A model generated the notes under the pieces. That model made no database searches. It was not told the DNA's origin and was given only the letters and a program-made list of their open reading frames with translations. Position numbers and translations under genes: made by a program. Shown piece by piece: positions 1-6,513 of a stretch of 11,951 nucleotides of DNA. Within the stretch, counting starts at the first letter, position 1, and each line of letters opens with the position of its first letter. Source of the stretch: Gammaproteobacteria bacterium (GTDB lineage Bacteria > Pseudomonadota > Gammaproteobacteria > UBA6429 > Thiohalophilaceae); NCBI GenBank assembly GCA_011052165.1, contig DRJN01000040.1, positions 1 through 11,951 of the forward strand. The letters run 5' to 3'.

Positions 1-840
1 GCTGACATCCAGTAGTTTACGTAGCGTGCCATCGGGCATGCTGGTATCGAATTCAAACTCACCTTCATAACCAACAACCTCACGGATAGTTTCGGCGGCT
101 TCGCGGATGGTGACATCGACGCCGGTGCCGATATTATAAATACCGTCAGCAATGCCTTTTTCCATCAGAAATACGCAGCCATCAGCCATGTCGTCTACAT
201 GAAGAAATTCACGCATGGGTTTGCCGGTCCCCCAGATGGAGACCGTCTTCTCCTTATTGACTTTACCTTCGTGGATTTTGCGCATCAATGCGGGTAATAC
301 ATGGCTGGATTGCAGATCAAAATTGTCTTTTGGGCCGTATAGATTGGTGGGCATAACCGAGATATATTGGGTACCATACTGGCGGTTGAACGATTCGCAC
401 AATTTGATGCCGGCGATCTTGGCGATGGCGTAGGGTTCGTTGGTCTGCTCCAGGGGACCGGTGAGCAGGTAGTCCTCTTTCATTGGCTGGGGGCAGTCGC
501 GCGGGTAGATACAGCTCGAACCAAGGAACATTAGGCCGCCCGTACCCGCCGAATAGGCGGCATGAACAATGTTGGTTTCAATTACCATATTCTGGTAAAT
601 AAAATCAGCCCGCAGCTCGCTATTAGCATGAATGCCGCCGACTTTTGCGGCGGCGAGAAATATATAGTCCGGTTTTTCGGCCCGCATAAAATCATGTACG
701 TCCGCCTGATTCAGCAGGTCCAGTTCTTTGTGAGCACGGGTAAGGATATTTTTATAGCCCGTTTTATCCAGTCGCCGCAACAGGGCCGAGCCGACCAGGC
801 CACGGTGGCCGGCGACATAAATTTTTGCATTTTTGTCCAT
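1..840 (-). CDS. fcl: GDP-L-fucose synthase (GDP-4-keto-6-deoxymannose 3,5-epimerase/4-reductase), 3' end cut by window
   Basis: Catalyses the second step of GDP-L-fucose synthesis: epimerisation at C3 and C5 of GDP-4-keto-6-deoxymannose, then NADPH-dependent reduction. Translating the minus strand from the ATG at 840-838 gives 280 uninterrupted residues that run off the left edge; the family is usually about 310-325 residues, so only the C-terminus is missing. Visible are the Rossmann motif GHRGLVG (residues 11-17), the family signature AAAKVGGIHAN (about 63-73), the catalytic serine region GSSCIYP (107-113) and the short-chain dehydrogenase Tyr-x-x-x-Lys as YAIAK (Tyr137, Lys141). The start is supported by AGCAGG about 8 bases upstream. 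It lies 14 bp downstream of gmd on the same strand, so both are surely one transcript. Also known as wcaG. The cytoplasmic product feeds fucose or a related deoxysugar into a surface glycan. Confidence 0.95.
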   Translation of the reverse strand, partial: MDKNAKIYVAGHRGLVGSALLRRLDKTGYKNILTRAHKELDLLNQADVHDFMRAEKPDYIFLAAAKVGGIHANSELRADFIYQNMVIETNIVHAAYSAGTGGLMFLGSSCIYPRDCPQPMKEDYLLTGPLEQTNEPYAIAKIAGIKLCESFNRQYGTQYISVMPTNLYGPKDNFDLQSSHVLPALMRKIHEGKVNKEKTVSIWGTGKPMREFLHVDDMADGCVFLMEKGIADGIYNIGTGVDVTIREAAETIREVVGYEGEFEFDTSMPDGTLRKLLDVS

Positions 841-854
841 CCGAAATGCCTGCT

Positions 855-1961
855 CTATTCGTTGTACTTGAAGGTTTTGAAGCCCTCGTTCTTGCACAAT
901 TCATCCCGCCTGGCAAGGTTGAGATCGTGTTGCACCATTTCGGCAACCAGTTCTTCGAAAGAAATTTTTGGCACCCAGCCCAGTTTTTTCTGGGCCTTGG
1001 AGGGATCCCCCAGCAAGCTTTCCACTTCAGTTGGGCGGAAATAGCGGGGATCGACTCGCACGATAACACTGTCCTTTTTCAGATTTGTGTCACCGGGATG
1101 GGTAACCGTGCCGGTTTCATCCACACCCTCGCCGTCCCAGCGCAGTTCAACGCCCAGCTCTTTTGCCGCCGCGTTGACAAAATCACGGACCGAAAATTGT
1201 CTGCCGGTAGCAATCACAAAATCTTCAGCCTGATCCTGTTGCAACATCAGCCATTGCATTTCGACATAATCTTTTGCATGACCCCAGTCGCGTTTGGCCT
1301 CCATGTTGCCCAGATACAGACAGTCTTCCAGCCCCAGCGCGATACGCGCTAAAACGCGGGTGATTTTTCGGGTAACAAAGGTTTCGCCGCGCAAGGGAGA
1401 CTCATGGTTAAACAGAATGCCGTTGCAGGCATACATGCCGTAGGCTTCACGATAGTTGACGGTAATCCAGTAGGCATACATTTTTGCGGCGGCATACGGG
1501 CTACGAGGATAAAAGGGGGTGGTTTCCCGTTGCGGGACTTCCTGCACCTTACCAAACAACTCGGAAGTGGAGGCCTGATAGAAGCGGGTTTTTTTCTCCA
1601 GATGCAGGGTACGGATGGCCTCAAGTATGCGCAGGGTGCCAAGGGCATCCGAGTTGGCGGTATATTCCGGTTCTTCGAAAGAAACGGCCACGTGGCTTTG
1701 GGCGGCCAGATTATAGACTTCGTCGGGCTGCACCTTTTCCACGATGTGTAGCAGACTGCTGGAGTCGGTCATATCGCCGTGATGAAGAATGAACCTGCGA
1801 TCTTTCTGGTGGGGATCCTGATACAGATGATCGATACGATCCGTATTGAACAGGGAGGTTCGGCGCTTGATGCCATGAACTTCATAACCCTTGTCCAGCA
1901 GGAATTCGGCCAGGTAAGCGCCATCCTGTCCGGTGATGCCTGTAATTAGTGCTTTTTTCAT
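855..1961 (-). CDS. gmd: GDP-mannose 4,6-dehydratase
   Basis: Converts GDP-D-mannose to GDP-4-keto-6-deoxy-D-mannose, using tightly bound NADP; this is the first step toward GDP-L-fucose and GDP-rhamnose-type sugars. The 368-residue length is normal for the family. Visible are the N-terminal nucleotide-binding motif TGITGQDGAYL (7-17), the NADP-binding IKRRTS region (31-36), the HGDMTDSSSL segment (61-70), the catalytic STSELFG (131-137, with Thr132 and Glu134) and SPYAAAK (154-160, with Tyr156 and Lys160), then the substrate loop FNHESPLRGETFVTRKI. The start ATG (1961-1959) is preceded by GGAG and GGTGA elements. The last residues end 14 bp before fcl, and the two enzymes act consecutively. 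Nothing is unusual in the protein. The gene may be the upstream end of a polysaccharide operon that continues beyond the left edge. Confidence 0.97.
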   Translation of the reverse strand: MKKALITGITGQDGAYLAEFLLDKGYEVHGIKRRTSLFNTDRIDHLYQDPHQKDRRFILHHGDMTDSSSLLHIVEKVQPDEVYNLAAQSHVAVSFEEPEYTANSDALGTLRILEAIRTLHLEKKTRFYQASTSELFGKVQEVPQRETTPFYPRSPYAAAKMYAYWITVNYREAYGMYACNGILFNHESPLRGETFVTRKITRVLARIALGLEDCLYLGNMEAKRDWGHAKDYVEMQWLMLQQDQAEDFVIATGRQFSVRDFVNAAAKELGVELRWDGEGVDETGTVTHPGDTNLKKDSVIVRVDPRYFRPTEVESLLGDPSKAQKKLGWVPKISFEELVAEMVQHDLNLARRDELCKNEGFKTFKYNE

Positions 1962-2028
1962 CTGTTCACCACTCCATGAATGTAAGCTTTTGATATCTTT
2001 GCGTTTCTGGTAGGCAAATTGGCCACAC

Positions 2029-2034
2029 AGTATA
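2029..2034 (-). promoter_or_regulatory. Possible -10 element of the gmd-fcl promoter
   Basis: The minus strand reads TATACT here, about 68 bp upstream of the gmd start codon, with AT-rich DNA upstream. No recognisable TTGACA-like -35 is found 16-18 bp upstream, so this rests on one hexamer only. Confidence 0.25.
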
Positions 2035-2097
2035 GCCCATTTTTATTACCCGTTTATTATGCGTTTTTTATAGATCAGCCATTCTATTAATACCGCG

Positions 2098-2123
2098 TTA
2101 TTTCCCCCTGTTATTTCCCCCTG
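2098..2123. repeat. Perfect 13-bp tandem duplication
   Basis: TTATTTCCCCCTG occurs at 2098-2110 and again immediately at 2111-2123 without mismatch. It lies in the gmd/cytochrome intergenic region, outside any gene. It may be a slippage product or a doubled protein-binding site; the sequence does not decide. Confidence 0.8.
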
Positions 2124-2281
2124 GAGGCGCCATTTTGAAAACAAACCTCTTTGATATGGAACTTTGACACAGAGGAAGGGTCCATCGACGACAATATGCA
2201 CTAAGCCTTAAATCACGCATAATACACCACCACAGGCGGGTGCCACCCCTCCATCACCACAACATAAAGAAACGGTAAATT

Positions 2282-2833
2282 ATGAAAAATATCCCGGCCA
2301 CCCTCCTGGCCCTCGTTGTGCTAGCCGTTGTCGGCGGACTTGCTTTTGTATACTCCGGCGTCTATAACGTCGCGGCCACCAACAAGCATTCCGCTCTGGT
2401 ACATTGGGTTTTGCACACCACCATGGAGAAATCCGTAGAGCGCCGCGCGGAAAATATTAAATCGCCTGCCAATATCAGCCTGTCGGATCCCAAAACTATC
2501 GAAATGGGCTTCCGCCACTACGACGAGATGTGCACAACATGTCACGGTGCACCGGGTATTAAGCCGGGCGAAGCACATGATGGCCTCAATCCCCAGCCCC
2601 CCGCCCTGGCCGAGCATGCCAAAGAGATGTCCCCCGGTGAGTTGTTCTGGGTGATCAAACACGGCGTCAGAATGACCGGTATGCCCGCCTGGGGACCGAC
2701 ACATTCGGATGACAAGATATGGGCCATGGTCGCCTTCCTCAAAGCCTTGCCCGGTATCACTCCGGCACAATACAAGACGATGCAGGCGGCTGCCAGCCAA
2801 GCGCCCGACGACGACCACGATCACGACCACTGA
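2282..2833 (+). CDS. Membrane-anchored monohaem c-type cytochrome with His/Asp-rich tail
   Basis: A 183-residue electron carrier. Residues 5-24 form one hydrophobic segment with no signal peptidase site that I can see, so it is probably an N-terminal anchor with the rest in the periplasm. A single haem c attachment motif, CTTCH, lies at 84-88 (Cys84, Cys87, His88 as proximal ligand). The likely distal ligand is Met134 in RMTGMPAWG, as in class I cytochromes. Residues 25-60 (YNVAAT…HWVLHTTM) form a linker between anchor and haem domain. The C-terminus ends DDDHDHDH, which could bind a divalent metal. The start ATG has only a weak AAGAAACGG upstream. It stands alone on the plus strand and converges on ntrC, 38 bp away, so no operon partner hints at its redox chain. 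The cytochrome assignment is firm; the pathway is unknown. Confidence 0.92.
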   Translation: MKNIPATLLALVVLAVVGGLAFVYSGVYNVAATNKHSALVHWVLHTTMEKSVERRAENIKSPANISLSDPKTIEMGFRHYDEMCTTCHGAPGIKPGEAHDGLNPQPPALAEHAKEMSPGELFWVIKHGVRMTGMPAWGPTHSDDKIWAMVAFLKALPGITPAQYKTMQAAASQAPDDDHDHDH

Positions 2834-2839
2834 GCGCCG

Positions 2840-2856
2840 CCGTCCGTCCGGGACGG
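2840..2856. terminator. GC-rich hairpin between convergent genes
   Basis: CCGTCC and GGACGG form a 6-bp perfect stem around a 5-base loop in the 38-bp gap between the cytochrome stop and the ntrC stop. Its place suits a bidirectional terminator, but neither side has a T tract, so this is weak. Confidence 0.3.
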
Positions 2857-2871
2857 GGTCCGGTTGCGCTA

Positions 2872-4272
2872 TCAGATATCGTCCATTCCCAGCTCATTAA
2901 TCTTGCGGGTCAGGGTGTTGCGTCCCCAGCCCAGCAGTTTAGCGGCGTCCTGTCGGCGGCCGCCGGATTTTTTTAGCGCGGCTTCGATCATGACTTTTTC
3001 ATATTGCGGTGTCGTGGTTTCCAGTATCCCGGTCGCTCCCTGGGCTAACTGCTGTTCCACCCAACTACGTAGGGCCTCCCCCCAGTGAGCGTCCTGTCGC
3101 GCCAGCCGGCTTTCATCTCGCAGCTCAAGCGGCAGATCATCCATGTGCACGATCTGCCCCGGCGACATCACCGTCAGCCAACGGCAGGTGTTTTCCAGCT
3201 GGCGGACATTGCCGGGCCAGTCGAGTCGGCAAAGATAGGTCTTGACCTCTTCATCCAGTGTTTTGATCTCGGCATTGAGCTCTTCCGCCGCCTGCACCAG
3301 GAAGTGTCTGGCCAGCAGGGGAATGTCTTCACCGCGTTCGCGCAGGGCAGGGATATGAATCCGGATCACGTTCAGGCGATGAAATAAATCTTCACGAAAA
3401 TCTCCCTGCCTGACCCGTTGTTCCAGGTTCTGGTGGGTAGCGGCAATAATACGTACATCCACTTTCACCGGGCGGTGTCCGCCGACACGGTAAAACTTGC
3501 CATCCGCCAGCACCCGCAACAGGCGGGTCTGTAGCTCGGCGGGCATGTCGCCAATTTCGTCGAGAAACAGGGTGCCATCATTGGCCTGTTCAAAACGTCC
3601 CTGGCGACCGCTCTGGGCGCCGGTGAAGGCACCTTTTTCATGGCCGAATAATTCGGATTCCAGCAGATCACGGGGGATAGCGGCCATATTCAGCGCAATG
3701 AAGGGCTTCTCGCCCCGCGGGCTGTGCTGGTGCAGGGCCTTGGCTACCAGTTCCTTGCCCGTGCCGGACTCGCCATTGATCAGTACCGTAATATTAGAGC
3801 GCGACAGGCGCCCGATGGCGCGAAACACTTCCTGCATGGAGGGAGCTTCGCCGATGATCCCGGTTTCATCATTGCCGCTGTCCATGCTGCTTTCCGAAAT
3901 TTCCTGATGATGAAGCACCGCGCGGCGCGTCAATTCGACCGCATCATCCACATCAAAAGGTTTGGGGAGATATTCAAATGCGCCACCGTGATAGGCCGAT
4001 ACGGCGCTATCCAGATCCGAGTGCGCGGTGATGATGATCACGGGCAGATCGGGGTGCTGGCGGTGGATCTGGCTGAGTAGCTCCAGACCGTCCATCCCCG
4101 GCATGCGGATGTCACTGATAATGGCGTCCGGTTCATCACGTTCCAGATCTTTTAATACGCTATGGGCGTCCTCATAGGTTTTGACTTCCATCTCCGCCTG
4201 CTTCAGCGCTTTTTCCAGCACCCAACGAATGGAACGATCATCATCCACCACCCAGATGGTTTCCTTGCTCAT
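2872..4272 (-). CDS. ntrC: Nitrogen regulation response regulator NtrC (sigma-54 activator)
   Basis: Phosphorylated by NtrB under nitrogen limitation, NtrC oligomerises on enhancers and uses ATP to remodel sigma-54 RNA polymerase at promoters such as that of glnA. The 466 residues carry all three domains. A receiver domain (1-120) has the acidic pocket DDD at 10-12, Asp54 in SDIRMPG as phosphoacceptor and Lys104 in LPKPFD. A central AAA+ domain (about 140-370) has Walker A GESGTGKE, the sigma-54-contacting GAFTGA loop, Walker B GTLFLDEIGDMP and arginine-finger region FREDLFHRLNV. A C-terminal Fis-type helix-turn-helix (about 430-462) has GRRQDAAKLLGWGRNTLTRKI. Length matches the family. The start lies 3 bp after the ntrB stop with GGAG six bases upstream, inside the end of ntrB, so the pair is co-transcribed and probably coupled. 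Also called glnG. No key residue is missing. Confidence 0.97.
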   Translation of the reverse strand: MSKETIWVVDDDRSIRWVLEKALKQAEMEVKTYEDAHSVLKDLERDEPDAIISDIRMPGMDGLELLSQIHRQHPDLPVIIITAHSDLDSAVSAYHGGAFEYLPKPFDVDDAVELTRRAVLHHQEISESSMDSGNDETGIIGEAPSMQEVFRAIGRLSRSNITVLINGESGTGKELVAKALHQHSPRGEKPFIALNMAAIPRDLLESELFGHEKGAFTGAQSGRQGRFEQANDGTLFLDEIGDMPAELQTRLLRVLADGKFYRVGGHRPVKVDVRIIAATHQNLEQRVRQGDFREDLFHRLNVIRIHIPALRERGEDIPLLARHFLVQAAEELNAEIKTLDEEVKTYLCRLDWPGNVRQLENTCRWLTVMSPGQIVHMDDLPLELRDESRLARQDAHWGEALRSWVEQQLAQGATGILETTTPQYEKVMIEAALKKSGGRRQDAAKLLGWGRNTLTRKINELGMDDI

Positions 4273-4275
4273 CCT

Positions 4276-5352
4276 TTACTCCCTGCTTTGAATTGGTAAC
4301 AAAATGGAAAAGGTTGTTTGCCCCGGCTCGCTCTGGCACTCAATCGCGCCGCCATGTTGTTCGATCAACGACTGGGCAATCGACAAGCCCAGCCCGCTGC
4401 CGTTTGCCCGCCCGGTCACCATGGGAAAAAATATCTTTTCTTTCATCTCATCATTAATACCGGGTCCGTTATCAATGACGTTGATGCGCGCCACCAGATT
4501 ATGGCGATTCTGGCCAATGGTGAATTTACGCTCCACTCGCGTGCGCAAAATAATTGTGCCCCGGTCAGGTAGCGCCTGGCAGGCATTGCGAATGATATTC
4601 AGCAACGCCTGCACCAGTTGATCCCTGTCGGCATCGACTTCTGGGATGCTGGGGTCGTAGTCACGCTCCAGCTTGATTCGTTCATCGACCTCAACACAGA
4701 CCAGATGGCGCACTCGCTCCAGAACTTCATGGATATTGGTAGCGGTTTTTGCCGCCTGCGTATTTGGCCCCAGCATGCGATTGAGCAGATTTTTGAGACG
4801 ATCCGCCTCGCGGATAATGACCTGGGTATATTCTTTCAGCTCCTCGGTCGCCAACTGTTTTTCCAGCAACTGGGCCGCCCCCCGCAACCCCCCCAGCGGA
4901 TTCTTGATCTCATGCGCCAGCCCGCGCAACATTTCACGCGTGGCCACCTGCTGCGTCTGCCGGTGTTCTTCACGGGCAATGCGCAACAAATTATTAATCG
5001 GTGTCAGCTCTAGCAACAGTTCCGGCTCCTCATCGGCTTCGATCAGGGGAATAACAGTAAAGTCCACCACCCGTTCATCACCATGAGCCAGGCTTAGCGT
5101 CATTTCATGCCGGGTAAAGGGATGGTGGCTGTGCAGCGCCTCTTCCAGCGCGGGCATAATCGGGGACTCAAACTGCATCAGCTCGGAGAAATGCTGTCCC
5201 AGCAGATGGCGGGCGCTAATCCCAAGCAACCACTCGCCGGCCGGATTAATAAAAATCAGCCTGAATCGAGTATTAAACAATAACGTCGCGACACTAAGTC
5301 CATCCAGTATTCGCTGTTGAATTTGCACCCTGGAGATCATTACCAAGCCCAT
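4276..5352 (-). CDS. ntrB: Nitrogen regulation sensor histidine kinase NtrB
   Basis: A soluble two-component kinase/phosphatase that sets NtrC phosphorylation according to its interaction with PII. The 358-residue product has no membrane segment. An N-terminal PAS domain covers about 13-125 (INPAGEWLLGIS). The dimerisation H-box holds the phosphoacceptor His147 in LRGLAHEIKNPLGGLRG. The ATPase domain shows the N-box NIIRNACQAL (about 252-261), G1 motif IDNGPGI (293-299) and G2 motif GSGLGLSIAQ (318-327). Length is close to the 349 residues of the E. coli protein. The start is uncertain: the ATG at 5352 and one four codons later at 5340 both lack a convincing ribosome site, the second having slightly more G upstream. 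It precedes ntrC by 3 bp. A candidate NtrC site about 200 bp upstream suggests autoregulation. Also called glnL. Confidence 0.96.
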   Translation of the reverse strand: MGLVMISRVQIQQRILDGLSVATLLFNTRFRLIFINPAGEWLLGISARHLLGQHFSELMQFESPIMPALEEALHSHHPFTRHEMTLSLAHGDERVVDFTVIPLIEADEEPELLLELTPINNLLRIAREEHRQTQQVATREMLRGLAHEIKNPLGGLRGAAQLLEKQLATEELKEYTQVIIREADRLKNLLNRMLGPNTQAAKTATNIHEVLERVRHLVCVEVDERIKLERDYDPSIPEVDADRDQLVQALLNIIRNACQALPDRGTIILRTRVERKFTIGQNRHNLVARINVIDNGPGINDEMKEKIFFPMVTGRANGSGLGLSIAQSLIEQHGGAIECQSEPGQTTFSILLPIQSRE

Positions 5353-5404
5353 GAGTCATGTATAAGCAAGAACCAAACCAGCAACCCGGCAACGCACAAA
5401 AACC

Positions 5405-5420
5405 GGCATACGCCGCACCA
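5405..5420 (-). promoter_or_regulatory. Possible sigma-54 promoter of ntrBC
   Basis: The minus strand reads TGGTGCGGCGTATGCC. GG and GC dinucleotides are separated by exactly 10 bases, as sigma-54 -24/-12 elements require, but the bases between match the TGGCAC-N5-TTGCA consensus only in part. Predicted start is near 5394, about 40-55 bases ahead of ntrB. The NtrC site would centre near -164. Confidence 0.35.
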
Positions 5421-5503
5421 AATGGACAATTTTATAGGGGAAACAGTTGCTTAATGAAGGCAGGAGGGTGCGGTGAATACGCATTTGCAGCTCTGCCTGG
5501 CTG

Positions 5504-5544
5504 TTTGCAGCGGCGGCTATGGCTAATCATAGCGCATCTGCAAA
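5504..5544. repeat. 41-bp imperfect dyad upstream of ntrBC
   Basis: Outer arms TTTGCAG (5504-5510) and CTGCAAA (5538-5544) and inner arms GCTATG (5516-5521) and CATAGC (5528-5533) are all perfect, with internal loops of 5 and 4 bases and a 6-base apex. It lies just downstream (in the ntrBC direction) of the candidate NtrC site. It may be a second operator or an RNA hairpin of a longer transcript coming from the DUF4124 gene. Confidence 0.6.
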
Positions 5545-5549
5545 CAAAG

Positions 5550-5566
5550 CGCACAACAATGGTGCA
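5550..5566 (-). promoter_or_regulatory. Candidate NtrC-binding site upstream of ntrBC
   Basis: The minus strand reads TGCACCATTGTTGTGCG, that is half sites TGCAC and GTGCG separated by 7 bases. It agrees at 13 of 17 positions with TGCACTATTTTGGTGCA, the form I remember for NtrC sites. It lies about 200 bp upstream of ntrB, suggesting autoregulation of ntrBC. Confidence 0.55.
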
Positions 5567-5737
5567 AAACTACACTGGGTTCGGGTTCATAATAAACCCA
5601 TCCGCCGCAAGCAGGCGAAGTATTGCCAAGGAACGGCTCGGGAATCTTTCAGACGTGCCCATCGCAACCATTATTTTCACACGCGGCAAGCCACGGGAAA
5701 TGGCGCTCTCAGCGATTCAATACTGCCTCGGCTTTGC

Positions 5738-6301
5738 TCAGGGCGCATTTTTTAGTGGCCGAGCCAATGTATTTCCGGCACCGAGCGCCACGCGCAGGAT
5801 ATGGAAGGAAATAGTGGGCGTTCGAATTACGACCTTACCGTTAGCATTAAGCACGCGAAGCTGAAGTTTGTGGGTGCCCCGATCCAGATTTTTCAGGTTC
5901 AGATTCAGGCTGTTGGCACCGGCCAGGATCTTACCATCCATTTGCCACTGAAGATGGTGTTTAAGGTTGCTCTGCAGGGAGGGCGTTAATTCACCCTTGA
6001 TACGGAGGTTTCCATTGTTGCTGCGAATGGCTTCATCGGCCTGTGGCGAGAGGATGCGAATACTTTCGTACCGGAACGGCTTGGTGGCGGGTGCGTGCGA
6101 AGACGAGCGCGGGTGAGCGGGCGCCACCGGCGTCATATTAACAGTGGGTAACGGTTTCAGTTTGATGGGTTTGGCTCCCGGAACAAGGGGCACGTCGGAA
6201 TATTCGACGCTGCCATCCGGGTTTACTTTTTTATATATCTTTGATGCCGCAAACAAAGACAGGCTCAGGCTGATAAATAGAATAAAAAGTATCGGGCGCA
6301 T
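5738..6301 (-). CDS. DUF4124-containing secreted protein
   Basis: A 187-residue protein of unknown function. Residues 1-19 are a signal peptide (charged start MRP, then a hydrophobic core ending near LFAAS). Immediately after it comes the short DUF4124 module, KIYKKVNPDGSVEYSDVP, typical of small periplasmic proteins. A Pro/Ala/Ser-rich linker (about 40-75) leads to a beta-rich C-terminal domain (about 78-165) with an Ig-like pattern, LQWQMDGKILAG followed by GTHKLQLRVLNANGK. The frame stays open upstream to a GTG at 6385, but that extension is encoded by the palindromic repeat and would bury the signal peptide, so I chose the ATG at 6301. A DUF4124 gene between glnA and ntrBC is, as I remember, common in gammaproteobacteria such as Pseudomonas. 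Whether it serves nitrogen control is unknown. Confidence 0.85.
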   Translation of the reverse strand: MRPILFILFISLSLSLFAASKIYKKVNPDGSVEYSDVPLVPGAKPIKLKPLPTVNMTPVAPAHPRSSSHAPATKPFRYESIRILSPQADEAIRSNNGNLRIKGELTPSLQSNLKHHLQWQMDGKILAGANSLNLNLKNLDRGTHKLQLRVLNANGKVVIRTPTISFHILRVALGAGNTLARPLKNAP

Positions 6302-6360
6302 GCGCTCAGCATAGCCCAGGATGAAATAAAGATACAGGAAGTATTTCTCATTGCTCCCCG

Positions 6361-6464
6361 TATCAATCGTTGCATAAGTATTCACATGTGTTTTATCCCC
6401 TCACCCCAACCCTCTCCCAGAGGGAGAGGGGGCTATGATGCAAGTACTTATGCAACGATTGATA
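6361..6464. repeat. Miniature palindromic repeat element, copy 1
   Basis: A 104-bp element whose terminal arms (6361-6382 and 6443-6464) match as inverted repeats at 21 of 22 positions, beginning TATCAATCGTTGCATAAGTA. Inside is a perfect 9-bp stem, CCCTCTCCC (6410-6418) and GGGAGAGGG (6422-6430), with a 3-base loop. The right end carries ATGCAA twice with a 12-bp period (6438 and 6450). Positions 6365-6455 align without gaps to 11861-11951 with about 11 mismatches. It sits between glnA and the DUF4124 gene, 60 bp before the latter's start. It has no coding capacity, so it fits a non-autonomous mobile or REP-like element. Confidence 0.85.
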
Positions 6465-6513
6465 AGTCTGCGTAGCGGGGGAATTAAACCCAAAGAGATT
6501 AAACCCTCAGCGA

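Larger units (their letters stand above)
1962..2281. other. Divergent intergenic region between gmd and the cytochrome c gene
   Basis: This 320-bp gap separates gmd (minus) from the cytochrome gene (plus) and must hold both promoters. It is AT-rich near gmd. I see a TATACT -10-like hexamer for gmd on the minus strand, with no good -35. A perfect 13-bp tandem duplication (TTATTTCCCCCTG twice, 2098-2123) sits in the middle. On the plus strand there is a TTGACA at 2164-2169, but no acceptable -10 at 16-18 bp. No small gene or RNA is evident. Confidence 0.6.
5353..5737. other. Intergenic control region upstream of ntrBC
   Basis: A 385-bp gap without a convincing gene. It holds a candidate NtrC site (5550-5566), a 41-bp imperfect dyad (5504-5544) and a possible sigma-54 element (5405-5420), all suitably placed for ntrBC on the minus strand. 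A short inverted repeat GGGTT/AACCC lies near 5579-5600. The stretch 5601-5737 downstream of the DUF4124 stop shows nothing I can identify, including no T-tailed terminator. Confidence 0.6.

Noticed and set aside
2164..2195. Sigma-70 promoter for the cytochrome gene (TTGACA with GACAAT)
   Set aside because: The spacer would be 20 bases and the -10 match is poor.
5358..5864. Open reading frame of 168 codons on the plus strand, partly in the ntrBC upstream gap
   Set aside because: It overlaps the end of the DUF4124 gene, covers the NtrC-like site and dyad, has no ribosome site and its translation resembles no family I know.
6302..6385. N-terminal extension of the DUF4124 protein from a GTG at 6385
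   Set aside because: Its first codons are encoded by the palindromic repeat and it would put 28 residues before an evident signal peptide.
6410..6430. Inner stem of repeat copy 1 as the glnA terminator
   Set aside because: The stem is strong, but no T tract follows on the minus strand, and the same stem is in copy 2 upstream of an unrelated gene, so it belongs to the repeat.
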